DNA of 64,000 nt, from the NCBI GenBank assembly GCA_040902725.1, contig JBBDWU010000047.1, positions 1 to 64,000 on the forward strand, read 5' to 3'. This document shows, piece after piece, positions 51,274 to 59,426 of this stretch (its first letter is position 1; every line of letters starts with the position of its first letter). Under the pieces are notes generated by a model. That model saw nothing but the letters and a program-made list of their open reading frames with translations, was not told the DNA's origin and ran no database searches. This DNA is from JACVRU01 sp040902725 (lineage in GTDB: Bacteria > Actinomycetota > Thermoleophilia > Gaiellales > Gaiellaceae). The position numbers and the translations under genes were made by a program.

Positions 51274-51274
51274 G

Positions 51275-52288
51275 TTACGAGAGTCGCTCGGCGAGATAGC
51301 GAAGCGCGAGCGGGTAGCGCCACGTGATCCCGCCGTGCTTCCCCTCGAAGAGCTCGAAGTGGACGCCGGTGACGCCCAGGCGCTCCAGCTCGCCGCGAAA
51401 GGCCGCCGCTCCGAGGTCGAGGTAGTACTCGTCCGACGTGCCCGAATCTATGTACACGGCCCGCAGCGTGCGCAGGGCCTCCGCGTACCGCGCCGCCATC
51501 CGCACCGGATCCCACTCGAGCCAGCGCGCCCACACCTCGGGGATCAACCGCCCGGTCCCCTCCTCGAAGGGCAACTCGCCCTCGGAGTAGGCCGCGGCCA
51601 TGCCCCACGTGTTCACGAGCACCTCGTCGCCGGGCTTCTGGACGAGCGGCCGCGCGCGGAAGTCCTCCCAGAAGCGGTCCCAAGACCCCTCGTAGCGGTC
51701 GCGCAGCACGCGCACGGCCTCGCCGAAGTCCTTCGCGTAGCAGACCTCGAAGAGCGCGTCGCCGGCATGGGTCGCGAAGCCGCCGAAGAGATCGGGCCGG
51801 AGCATCGGAGTCACCATGGCGCCGTAGCCGCCCGACGACTTGCCCTGGATGCCGCGGTGCTCGGGCGCCGCGAGCGTCCGGTAGCGCTCGTCGACCCACG
51901 GGACGAGCTCGGCGCAGAGGTAGGTGTGGTAGCTGCCGATCGCGGGGGCGTCGAGGAACTGGGAGCCTCCGAGCGACGTCCACGCGTCGACCCAGACGAC
52001 GATGCACGGCGGGGCCTCGCCCGACGCGAAGAGCTCGTCGGCGAGCTCCGGGTAGTTCTTGCCACCGAAGGGCGTCCGGTTCCGCCACATGTCGAGCTGA
52101 CCCGTGTAGCCCTGGATCACGTAGATCGAGGGATAGCGGCGCTCCGGCTCCTCGTCGTAGCCGGGCGGGACGTAGACCCAGAGCGGCCGTTCGTGGGGGT
52201 CCCCGAGCGGGTTGCCGCGGAGCGCCTCCGAGACGACGACGTGCTCGTCGAAGCGGCCCGCGGCCGCGTAGGACCACGGCGCAGTCAT
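51275..52288 (-). CDS. Alpha/beta-hydrolase esterase (esterase D/enterochelin esterase type)
   Basis: A 337-residue hydrolase. The sequence YPSIYVIQGYTGQLDMW forms the oxyanion strand. The nucleophile is Ser in GIQGKSSGGYGAMV (G-K-S-S-G) and the late His lies in FEGKHGGITWRYPLALRYL. It resembles the putative esterase family that includes mycolyltransferase-like and S-formylglutathione hydrolase enzymes. No signal peptide was seen. The ATG overlaps the glyS stop by 4 bases; its own TAA lies in the end of the REPIN-like element. Confidence 0.84.
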   Translation of the reverse strand: MTAPWSYAAAGRFDEHVVVSEALRGNPLGDPHERPLWVYVPPGYDEEPERRYPSIYVIQGYTGQLDMWRNRTPFGGKNYPELADELFASGEAPPCIVVWVDAWTSLGGSQFLDAPAIGSYHTYLCAELVPWVDERYRTLAAPEHRGIQGKSSGGYGAMVTPMLRPDLFGGFATHAGDALFEVCYAKDFGEAVRVLRDRYEGSWDRFWEDFRARPLVQKPGDEVLVNTWGMAAAYSEGELPFEEGTGRLIPEVWARWLEWDPVRMAARYAEALRTLRAVYIDSGTSDEYYLDLGAAAFRGELERLGVTGVHFELFEGKHGGITWRYPLALRYLAERLS

Positions 52289-53613
52289 CGCAGCGCGTTG
52301 TCGAGCCAGTCGCGCACGCCGCCGATCGGCAGGCGCTCCTGCGCCAGCGAGTCGCGCTCGCGCACGGTCACCGTCTCGTCGGCGAGCGTCTGGTCGTCGA
52401 CGGTGAAGGCGAAGGGCGTGCCGATCTCGTCCTGGCGGCGGTAACGGCGGCCGATGGCGCCGCCGTCGTCGTACTCGACCGCGTGCGCGCGGCGCAGCTC
52501 CTCGTACAGCGACCGCGCGTGGGCGACCATCCCCTCGTCCTTCGCGATCAGCGGCAGGATCGCCGCCTTCACCGGGGCGATCGCCGGGTGCAGGCGCAGG
52601 ACCGTTCGCTCGCGCTCGCCCACGACCTCTTCGTCGTACGCGTCGACGAGCAGCGCGACGAAGATCCGCTCGATCGAGACCGCCGGCTCGATCACGAACG
52701 GCGTGTAGCGCTCACCGCCCTCGCCGACGTACTCGAGCTTCGTGCCCGAGTGCTCAGTGTGCTGGACGAGGTCGAAGTCGCCGCGGTTCGCGATCCCTTC
52801 GAGCTCCGACCAGCCGATCGGGTACTCGTACTCGATGTCGCTCGTGGCGCGCGAGTAGTGCGAGCGCTCCTCGTCGCCGTGCTCCCGGATCCGCAGCTTG
52901 CTCTCGCGCAGCCCGTACTTCACGTACCAGTCGAACCGCGCCCGCACCCAGTACTCGAACCAGGTGTCCGCCTCGTCCGGGGGGACGAAGAACTCCATCT
53001 CCATCTGCTCGAACTCGAGCACCCGGAACAGGAAGTTGCCGGGGGTGATCTCGTTGCGGAAGGACTTGCCGACCTGCGCGATGCCGAACGGCGGCTTGCG
53101 GCGGGCGATCTGGAGCACGTTCTTGAAGTTGACGAAGATCCCCTGCGCGGTCTCCGGGCGGAGGTAAGCGACGGAGCTCTCGTCCTCGACTGCGCCCACG
53201 CGCGTCTGGAACATCAGGTTGAACTGCCGCGGCTCGGTGAGGTCGCACTCGGGCGTCTCCCCGGGGCGCTTGCTCGGCTTGCGCCCGCACTGCCCGTCCT
53301 CCAGCTTGTCGGCGCGGAAGCGGAGCTTGCAGGTGCGGCAGTCGACGAGCGGGTCGCTGAAGCCGCCGACGTGGCCGGATGCCTCCCAGATGCGGGGGTT
53401 GAGGATGATCGCGGAGTCGAGCGCGACGATGTCCTCGCGCTCCCGCACCATCGCGTCGAACCACAGCGAGCGGATGTTGTTCTTCATCAGCACGCCGTAG
53501 TGGCCGTAGTCGTAGGTCGAGCCGAGGCCGCCGTAGATCTCCGAAGAGGGGAACACGAAGCCGCGCCGCCGGCAGAGCGACACGATCTTGTCCATCGTCA
53601 CGGCCTCGCTCAT
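52285..53613 (-). CDS. glyS: Glycyl-tRNA synthetase, single-chain alpha2 type
   Basis: A 442-residue class II synthetase of the eukaryote/Gram-positive dimer form. It shows the N-terminal GFVFPSSEIYGGLGSTYDYGHYG, zinc-like cysteines in LVDCRTCKLRFRADK, motif 2 VGKSFRNEITPGNFLFRVLEFEQMEMEFF, motif 3 region FVIEPAVSIERIFVALL, and the anticodon domain at the C-terminus. The ATG at 53613 is chosen because the upstream extension crosses a divergent control region and lacks family similarity. Confidence 0.96.
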   Translation of the reverse strand: MSEAVTMDKIVSLCRRRGFVFPSSEIYGGLGSTYDYGHYGVLMKNNIRSLWFDAMVREREDIVALDSAIILNPRIWEASGHVGGFSDPLVDCRTCKLRFRADKLEDGQCGRKPSKRPGETPECDLTEPRQFNLMFQTRVGAVEDESSVAYLRPETAQGIFVNFKNVLQIARRKPPFGIAQVGKSFRNEITPGNFLFRVLEFEQMEMEFFVPPDEADTWFEYWVRARFDWYVKYGLRESKLRIREHGDEERSHYSRATSDIEYEYPIGWSELEGIANRGDFDLVQHTEHSGTKLEYVGEGGERYTPFVIEPAVSIERIFVALLVDAYDEEVVGERERTVLRLHPAIAPVKAAILPLIAKDEGMVAHARSLYEELRRAHAVEYDDGGAIGRRYRRQDEIGTPFAFTVDDQTLADETVTVRERDSLAQERLPIGGVRDWLDNALR

Positions 53614-53615
53614 CG

Positions 53616-53634
53616 CCTGAGAGGAGCCTAAGAG
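53616..53634 (-). promoter_or_regulatory. MprA-like direct repeat between glyS and response regulator
   Basis: On the minus strand CTCTTAGG (53634-53627) and CTCTCAGG (53623-53616) are repeated 11 bp apart, one helical turn, as expected for an OmpR/PhoB-type dimer. It lies in the 61-bp divergent region and could mediate autoregulation of the response regulator and effects on glyS. Confidence 0.5.
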
Positions 53635-53674
53635 TTTCGGCCCGCGCGGCGCGGCGTGTGCCATCTTTGCGGGC

Positions 53675-54349
53675 ATGCACCTCCTGGTCGTCGACGACGA
53701 GCGCGCTGTGCGCGAGGCCCTGCGCCGGGCGCTGGAGCTCGAGGGCTACCGGGTCGAGCTGGCCGAGGACGGCGCCGAGGCCCTCGCGCGCGTGGCGGCC
53801 GACGAGCCCGACGCGATCGTGCTCGACGTGCTGATGCCGAACGTGGACGGGCTGACCGTCTGCCGGCGGCTCCGCCAGCAGGGGAGCCGGGTGCCCGTGC
53901 TCGTCCTCACCGCCCGGGACAGCGTCGGCGACCGCGTGGCCGGCCTCGACGCGGGGGCGGACGACTACGTGGTCAAGCCCTTCGCGCTGGAGGAGCTGCT
54001 CGCGCGCGTGCGGGCGCTGCTCCGGCGGGCCGATCCCGCCCGCAGCGACGGCGTCCTGAGCTTCGCCGACCTCGAGCTCGACCCCGGCACGCGCGAGGTG
54101 CGGCGGGGCGACCGCCCGATCGAGCTCACGCGGACGGAGTTCCACCTGCTCGAGCTCTTCCTGCGCAACCCCCGCCAGGTGCTCACGCGCTCCCTGATCT
54201 TCGAGCGGGTGTGGGGCTACGACTTCGGCCCGACCTCCAACTCGCTCGACGTCTATGTCGGCTACCTGCGGAAGAAGACGGAGGCCGCCGGCGAGCCGCG
54301 CCTCATCCACACCGTGCGCGGCGTCGGGTACGCGCTGCGCGAGTCATGA
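53675..54349 (+). CDS. mprA: OmpR/PhoB-family response regulator (MprA-like)
   Basis: A 224-residue regulator. The receiver domain has acidic pocket VVDDE (5-9), phosphoacceptor Asp51 in IVLDVLMP, Thr in VLTARD and Lys in DDYVVKPF. The winged-helix output domain follows (ELTRTEFHLLELFLRNPRQVLTRSLIFERVWG, LDVYVGYLRKKTE). It pairs with the histidine kinase downstream (ATGA overlap) and HtrA, the same trio as mycobacterial MprA-MprB-PepD, an envelope-stress system. Confidence 0.9.
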   Translation: MHLLVVDDERAVREALRRALELEGYRVELAEDGAEALARVAADEPDAIVLDVLMPNVDGLTVCRRLRQQGSRVPVLVLTARDSVGDRVAGLDAGADDYVVKPFALEELLARVRALLRRADPARSDGVLSFADLELDPGTREVRRGDRPIELTRTEFHLLELFLRNPRQVLTRSLIFERVWGYDFGPTSNSLDVYVGYLRKKTEAAGEPRLIHTVRGVGYALRES

Positions 54350-55686
54350 CACTGCGCACCCGGCTGGCGCTCGCATCGGCCGTCGCGGTCGCGATTGCCG
54401 TCGCCGCGGTGTCCGCCGTCGCCTACGCGACGGTGCGCAACGAGCTCTACGGCGAGCTCGACGAGGCTCTCACCGCGCGCGCCGTCAGGATCACCGACAG
54501 CCCGTTCACCGCCTCGGAGCTGTTCGAGCAGCGCGAGTTTCCGCCCTCGCCGGCACCGGTGCTCGGCGGGGCGGCCGGCTATGCGCAGCTGGTCGACACA
54601 ACCGGCAAGCTGCTGCCGGAGGCCGAGCAGCGGCTGCCAGTCACCGACGAGACCTTCGCGATCGCCTCCGGAAGCGAGCGCGGTCCGCGCTACGAGGACG
54701 TCACCGTCGACGGGATCCACGCGCGCCTGATCACGATCCAGTTCGCGCCGGGAATCGCCCTCCAGGTGGCGCGGCCCCTGGCCGAGGTCGACGACGTGCT
54801 CGGCCGGTTGCGCCTGATCATCCTGCTCGTCGCGCTGGGCGGCGTCGCGCTGGCCGCAGCTCTCGGCCTCCTCGTCAGCCGCGCCTCGCTCGCGCCCGTG
54901 CGCCGGCTCACCGAGACGGCGGAGCACATCACGGCCACGCACGACCTCAGCCGCCGCGTCGAGTCGACCCGGCGGGACGAGCTCGGCCGGCTGGCCGGCA
55001 GCTTCAACGCGATGCTCGGCGCCCTCGAGGAGGCGCTGCAGGCCCAGCGGCAGCTCGTCGCCGACGCCTCCCACGAGTTGCGGACGCCGCTGACGAGCCT
55101 GCGGACGAACGTCGAGCTGCTGGCCCGCCCGGGCGCTCTCTCCGACGACGAGCGCGAGCAGGCGCTCAGCGACGTCGGCGCCCAGATCGAGGAGCTGACG
55201 GCGCTCGTCACCGACGTCGTCGAGCTCGCGCGCGACGGGGAGCCCCAGCGGGAGCCGGAGGACGTCCGCCTGGACCTGCTCGTCGCAGACGCGGTGGAGC
55301 GGGCGCGGCTGCACGCCCCGGGCGTCGGCTTCCGCACCGACCTCGAGGAGACGCTGGTCGAGGGCATGCCCGACCGCCTCCACCGCGCGGTCGCGAACGT
55401 GCTCGACAACGCCGCGAAGTGGAGCGCGGCTGGGGCGGAGGTGGACGTGACCGTCCGCGACGGCGAGGTGAGCGTCCGCGATCGCGGCCCCGGCATCGAC
55501 GCCGACGACCTGCCGCACGTGTTCGAGCGCTTCTACCGCGCCGCCGCGGCGCGCAACCGGCCCGGCTCGGGGCTCGGCCTGGCGATCGTTCGCCAGGTTG
55601 CGGAGACGCACGGCGGCACGGTGGCGGCGGAGCCGGCGGCCGGCGGCGGCACCGTGGTCCGCCTCCGGATTCCTAGCAAGCTTTAA
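54346..55686 (+). CDS. mprB: Sensor histidine kinase (MprB-like)
   Basis: A 446-residue kinase. TM1 (about 8-28), an extracytoplasmic loop of ~125 residues, TM2 (about 157-178), HAMP (SLAPVRRLTETAEHI...DELGRL), H-box VADASHELRTPLTSL with His243, N-box ANVLDNAAKWSA, and G1/G2 boxes RDRGPGIDADDLPHVFERFYR and GSGLGLAIVRQVAETHGG. The loop has no known ligand-binding domain. In mycobacteria DnaK and unfolded envelope proteins act on MprB. It is coupled to the response regulator gene. Confidence 0.93.
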   Translation: MTLRTRLALASAVAVAIAVAAVSAVAYATVRNELYGELDEALTARAVRITDSPFTASELFEQREFPPSPAPVLGGAAGYAQLVDTTGKLLPEAEQRLPVTDETFAIASGSERGPRYEDVTVDGIHARLITIQFAPGIALQVARPLAEVDDVLGRLRLIILLVALGGVALAAALGLLVSRASLAPVRRLTETAEHITATHDLSRRVESTRRDELGRLAGSFNAMLGALEEALQAQRQLVADASHELRTPLTSLRTNVELLARPGALSDDEREQALSDVGAQIEELTALVTDVVELARDGEPQREPEDVRLDLLVADAVERARLHAPGVGFRTDLEETLVEGMPDRLHRAVANVLDNAAKWSAAGAEVDVTVRDGEVSVRDRGPGIDADDLPHVFERFYRAAAARNRPGSGLGLAIVRQVAETHGGTVAAEPAAGGGTVVRLRIPSKL

Positions 55687-55690
55687 CCCG

Positions 55691-55710
55691 TTTCTCAGGG
55701 TTCTCTCAGG
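55691..55710 (+). promoter_or_regulatory. MprA-like direct repeat before htrA
   Basis: CTCAGG occurs at 55694-55699 and 55705-55710, exactly 11 bp apart (TTTCTCAGGGT followed by TCTCTCAGGCA), 23-39 bp upstream of the htrA start and directly after the kinase stop. The same motif in the other orientation lies in front of the response-regulator gene. Confidence 0.6.
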
Positions 55711-55732
55711 CAGGCCCGCTTTCATGCAGGCC

Positions 55733-56806
55733 ATGAAGCCGACTCGAATCCTCGCTCCCGCAGCAGCGCTCCTGGCCGCCGGAGCCATCGGCGGCCTCGC
55801 GGCCGTGGCCGGCTGGGAGGCGCTCGACGAGGATCCCGTCTCGACGCGATCCGCGACCCCGGTTCCCGTCGAGACGATCTCCGGCTCCGAGTCGCCGATC
55901 ACGAGCATCGTCAAGGGCGCGATGCCGAGCGTGGTCGAGGTTCGCGTCGAGTCGGAGACGCCGACCGACCCGTTTGGCTTCCCGAACGCCCCGCAGACCG
56001 GACTGGGCAGCGGCTGGCTCTTCGACGACGCGCGTCACGTGGTGACGAACGAGCACGTCGTCGAAGGCGCCGACCGGGTCACCGTCGCGTTCGCGGACGG
56101 GACGGAGATCGACGCCGAGGTCGTCGGCGTCGACCGGTCGACCGACGTCGCCGTCCTCGAGCTCTCCGAAGACGCTCCTGACAGCGCCGACCCGCTCCCG
56201 CAGGGCTCGTCCACCACGCTCCAGATCGGCGACACGGTGATCGCGATCGGCAGTCCCATGGGGCTCCAGGGAACGGTCACCGCCGGCATCGTGAGCGCGC
56301 TGGACCGCGACATCGAGGCTCCCGACGGCTTCACGATCGACGGCTCGATCCAGACCGACGCCGCGCTCAACCGCGGCAACTCCGGCGGCCCGCTGCTCGA
56401 CGCCTCCGGCCGCGTGGTCGGAATGAACGCGCAGATCGCGAGCCTGACCGGAGCGTTCAGCGGAATCGGCTACGCGATCCCGATCGAGACGGTGCGCGAG
56501 ATCGCCGACGAGTTGATCGCAAGCGGCGAGGTCGAGCACCCGTTTCTTGGCGTCCAGATCGCGGACGACGAGGCGGGCGCGCGCATCGCCGAGGTCGTGC
56601 CCGGCAGCCCGGCCGACGACGCCGGCCTCAGGACGGGCGACGTCGTCACCGAGGCCGGCGGCAACGCCGTGGAGTCCGCCGACGACCTCCGGCAGGCCGT
56701 CGCCGACCGCGAGCCGGGCGACTCGCTCGAGCTGACCTTCGAGCGCGACGGGGACACGCGCACGCTGACCGTCGAGCTCGGCCGCAGACCCTCCTCCAGC
56801 GCCTAG
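55733..56806 (+). CDS. htrA: HtrA/DegP-type serine protease (PepD-like)
   Basis: A ~357-residue envelope protease. Short N-terminal cytoplasmic end, one hydrophobic segment (about 5-27) as signal or anchor, then the trypsin-like domain with His108 (VVTNEHVVEG), Asp138 (RSTDVAVLEL) and Ser217 (NRGNSGGPLLD). One PDZ domain follows (FLGVQIADDEAGARIAEVVPGSPADDAGLRTGDVV). It degrades or refolds misfolded proteins outside the membrane. An ATG at 55724 is an alternative start. The 11-bp-spaced repeat upstream suggests direct control by the MprA-like regulator. Confidence 0.93.
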   Translation: MKPTRILAPAAALLAAGAIGGLAAVAGWEALDEDPVSTRSATPVPVETISGSESPITSIVKGAMPSVVEVRVESETPTDPFGFPNAPQTGLGSGWLFDDARHVVTNEHVVEGADRVTVAFADGTEIDAEVVGVDRSTDVAVLELSEDAPDSADPLPQGSSTTLQIGDTVIAIGSPMGLQGTVTAGIVSALDRDIEAPDGFTIDGSIQTDAALNRGNSGGPLLDASGRVVGMNAQIASLTGAFSGIGYAIPIETVREIADELIASGEVEHPFLGVQIADDEAGARIAEVVPGSPADDAGLRTGDVVTEAGGNAVESADDLRQAVADREPGDSLELTFERDGDTRTLTVELGRRPSSSA

Positions 56807-56825
56807 CGCTTTGCTTCCTCCCCCA

Positions 56826-56855
56826 GACGGAGAGGGCTCCCTGGCCCTCTCCGTC
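56826..56855 (+). terminator. 12-bp terminator hairpin after htrA
   Basis: GACGGAGAGGGC (56826-56837) pairs perfectly with GCCCTCTCCGTC (56844-56855) across a 6-nt loop. The T-run is missing; the ppsR promoter hexamer CACAAT (56855-56860) begins within the last stem base, so termination and the next promoter are packed together. Confidence 0.6.
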
Positions 56856-56866
56856 ACAATGGGGTC

Positions 56867-57688
56867 GTGCCCGAGACGCCGGTCGAGCTGCACGTCGTCT
56901 CCGACTCGACGGGGGAGACCGCGGCGCGGCTCGTGACCGCGCTCGAGGCACAGTTCCCGGACCAGCCGTTCGCGGAGATCCGGCACCCGCGCGTCGAGTC
57001 CGTCGAGGACCTGGCCCGCGCGGTCAGCCGGGCCAAGGGCCGCCCCGCCGTGATCGTCTACACGCTCGTCAAGCCGGAGTGGCGGGACGCGATGCGCGCC
57101 TTCTGCCGCCGCTCGCGCGTGCACTACTGCGACCTGCTCGGCCATCCGATCGACTCTGTGCGGCGCGTGTCGGGCGTTGCCGCCCAGATGACGCCGGGCG
57201 CGCGGGCCGCGCTGAACGAGACCTACTTCAAGCGGATGGAGGCGATCGAGTTCGCCGTCAAGTACGACGACGGCGTCGGCGCCCGCGGGCTCGCCGAGGC
57301 GGACATCGTGCTCGTCGGCGTCTCTCGGACATCGAAGACCCCGCTCTCGATCTACCTCGGCTACCTCGGCCACAAGACCGCGAACGTCCCGATCGTGAAG
57401 GACATCGCGCCGCCGCCCGAGCTCTTCCGCGTCCCGGCTGCGAAGATCGTGGGCCTGACGATCCACGCTGACCGGCTGGCCGAGATCCGCGACGTGCGCG
57501 CACGGTCGATGGGCGCGTCGAAGAAGTACGCGGAGCTGCTCGAGGTCTACGACGAGCTCGAGGAGGCCGCCAAGGTGCACCGCCGGCTCGGCTGCCCGGT
57601 GATCGACGTCTCCGACCGCTCGATCGAGGAGACGGCGGCCCGCATCGTCAGGCTCGTGGAAGACCGGACCGAGGCGGCCGCGGTATGA
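56867..57688 (+). CDS. ppsR: Pyruvate, phosphate dikinase regulatory protein
   Basis: A 273-residue DUF299 kinase/phosphorylase that switches PPDK (or PEP synthase) on and off by ADP-dependent phosphorylation of the threonine near the catalytic His. Its P-loop GVSRTSKT is at 151-158, and the N-terminal LHVVSDSTGETAARLVTAL and GHPIDSVRRVSGVAAQMTPG segments are typical. The target is present in this locus (ppdK, whose GGMTSHAAV has the regulatory Thr428). Start GTG 56867 follows CACAAT by 6 nt. Confidence 0.93.
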   Translation: MPETPVELHVVSDSTGETAARLVTALEAQFPDQPFAEIRHPRVESVEDLARAVSRAKGRPAVIVYTLVKPEWRDAMRAFCRRSRVHYCDLLGHPIDSVRRVSGVAAQMTPGARAALNETYFKRMEAIEFAVKYDDGVGARGLAEADIVLVGVSRTSKTPLSIYLGYLGHKTANVPIVKDIAPPPELFRVPAAKIVGLTIHADRLAEIRDVRARSMGASKKYAELLEVYDELEEAAKVHRRLGCPVIDVSDRSIEETAARIVRLVEDRTEAAAV

Positions 57689-57828
57689 AGCCGCCCGTGC
57701 CGCTCTGGCGCTGGTCGATCTGGTGGGTCGCCCTCGTGCTCGGGATCCTGATGTTCTACGTGCTCCTGACGCCGCTCTGGCTCGGAATCCGGGCGGCCGC
57801 GCTGCTGGCCGAGTGGCGGGCCAAGTGA
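57685..57828 (+). CDS. Small membrane protein between ppsR and FIST gene
   Basis: A 47-residue protein: one long hydrophobic helix (WSIWWVALVLGILMFYVLL) followed by TPLWLGIRAAALLAEWRAK. It overlaps the ppsR stop by 4 bases (ATGA) and the FIST start by 4 bases (GTGA), so it is very likely translated. It might anchor a partner at the membrane, but no function is known. Confidence 0.65.
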   Translation: MKPPVPLWRWSIWWVALVLGILMFYVLLTPLWLGIRAAALLAEWRAK

Positions 57829-58940
57829 CGCGAATCGGCACCGGGCTGGCGGCCGACCCGGCCGAGGCCGCCGCGGCCGCCGGGGCGCAGCTCGGCTCGG
57901 CGCCCGTCGACCTCGCCTTCGTCTTCCTCTCGGCCGACCACGGCGAGGCTGCCGAGGAAGCGCTCGCGGCCGTCCACGCCGAGCTCTCGCCCGAGCATCT
58001 GCTGGGGTGCGTGGCCGACGGCGTCCTGGCGCGCGAGACGGAGGTCGAGTCGGGGCCGGCGGCCGCGGTCTGGGCGGCCTCGCTGCCCGGCGCCGAGGTC
58101 GGCTCCTTCCACGTCGACACCCTGGAGCTCGAGGAGGGCACGGCCGTCGTCGGCTTCCCGGTCGCCGACGAGGCGGACGTCGTCACGCTCCTCGTCGACC
58201 CGTACACGTTCCCCGCGGACGCCTTCCTCGACAAGCTGAACGAGGAGCATCCCGGGCTGCCGCTCGTCGGCGGCATCGCGGCCGGCCGGCGACTCCTCCT
58301 CGGCCGCGAGGTGCTCGCCGAGGGCGCGGTCGGCGCCGCCGTCTCCGGCGTCTCGGTGCGCACGCTCGTCTCGCAGGGCTGCGCTCCGATCGGCCGCGAC
58401 GCCGTCATCACCGCCGCGGAGTCCAACATCGTCCACGAGCTCGCGGGCGAGCCGGCGCTCGACCGGCTGCGCGAGGACATCGCCGCGCTGGACGAGCGCG
58501 AGCGGGCCATGGCCGCGTCGGGGCTGCTCGTGGGGCTCGTGATCGACGAGAACAAGCCGGAGTACGGCCGCGGCGACTACCTGATGCGCGGGCTGATGGG
58601 CGCCGACGAGGAGACGGGCGCGATCGCCGTCGGCGCACCGGTGCGCGTCGGCCAGACGATCCGCTTCCACGTCCGCGACGCGGCGACGGCCGACCAGGAC
58701 CTGCGCGAGACGCTGGCGCCGATCGTGGGCGCGGGCGCGGCCGGTGCACTCCTCTTCACCTGCAACGGGCGCGGGACGAACATGTTCGCCGCCCCGGGCC
58801 ACGACGCGCGCCTGGTCGCCGAGGCGCTCGGCGCGCCCGCGCTGGCCGGGTTCTTCTGCGGCGGGGAGATCGGCCCGGTCGGCGGCCGCGCCTTCCTGCA
58901 CGGCTTCACCGCCACGCTGGCCGTCTTCCTGAACGAGTGA
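57825..58940 (+). CDS. FIST-domain sensor protein
   Basis: A 371-residue protein with FIST N (residues 1-~190; GLAADPAEAAAAAGAQLG, LVFLSADHGEAAEEALAAVHAEL, LLGCVADGVLARETEVESGPAAAVWAAS) and FIST C (about 215-345; RAAESNIVHELAGEPALDRL, FFCGGEIGPVGGRAFLHGFTATLAVF). FIST domains bind small ligands, possibly amino acids, and usually signal through other domains; none is attached here. Position between the PPDK regulator and PPDK suggests a metabolic sensing role, by inference. Confidence 0.87.
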   Translation: MTRIGTGLAADPAEAAAAAGAQLGSAPVDLAFVFLSADHGEAAEEALAAVHAELSPEHLLGCVADGVLARETEVESGPAAAVWAASLPGAEVGSFHVDTLELEEGTAVVGFPVADEADVVTLLVDPYTFPADAFLDKLNEEHPGLPLVGGIAAGRRLLLGREVLAEGAVGAAVSGVSVRTLVSQGCAPIGRDAVITAAESNIVHELAGEPALDRLREDIAALDERERAMAASGLLVGLVIDENKPEYGRGDYLMRGLMGADEETGAIAVGAPVRVGQTIRFHVRDAATADQDLRETLAPIVGAGAAGALLFTCNGRGTNMFAAPGHDARLVAEALGAPALAGFFCGGEIGPVGGRAFLHGFTATLAVFLNE

Positions 58941-59395
58941 GGATCCGACCGCTCGAGGCGCGAGACGGGGAGGCTCTCTTCGGGCCACGCATCAGGTACG
59001 CCGCCCAGGAGTGGGTGGACCGGCAGGGGCGAGATGAGATCTACGTGGCGGTGGCCGAAGTCGACGGGCTGCCGGTCGCCAGGGTCGGACTGAGCTTCAC
59101 GAATGCCGCCGAGGACGTCGCGGTGCTCTGGGCAGCGCACGTCGAGCCCGAGTGGCAATCGCAAGGCATCGGGACGGCGCTGATGGCCCACCTGGAGCAG
59201 GTCGCTCGCGATCGCGGCTTCTCCATCATCGAGCTGCTGGTGGCCAAAGACAACGACCGGGCCCGGGCCCTGTACGACCGGCTTGGCTACGAGCTGTGCG
59301 GCGAGGCCGTGAATCGCTGGGTCGAGCAGGACGAGCACCGGGCGGAGACCTTCGAGGAGATCTGCTGGCGGATGCGGAAGCCGCTGGACGAGTGA
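58937..59395 (+). CDS. GNAT family acetyltransferase
   Basis: A 152-residue GNAT. It shows VRIRPLEARDGEALF at the start, the acetyl-CoA loop EPEWQSQGIGTALMAHLEQVARDRGF (Q-x-x-G-I-G-T) and DNDRARALYDRLGYELCG. It resembles RimI-like N-acetyltransferases but the acceptor is unknown. The GTG start overlaps the FIST stop; 31 bp separate it from ppdK. Confidence 0.85.
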   Translation: MRIRPLEARDGEALFGPRIRYAAQEWVDRQGRDEIYVAVAEVDGLPVARVGLSFTNAAEDVAVLWAAHVEPEWQSQGIGTALMAHLEQVARDRGFSIIELLVAKDNDRARALYDRLGYELCGEAVNRWVEQDEHRAETFEEICWRMRKPLDE

Positions 59396-59426
59396 CGGCA
59401 GGCGCCTGTGGGAATATGGCGGCCGC

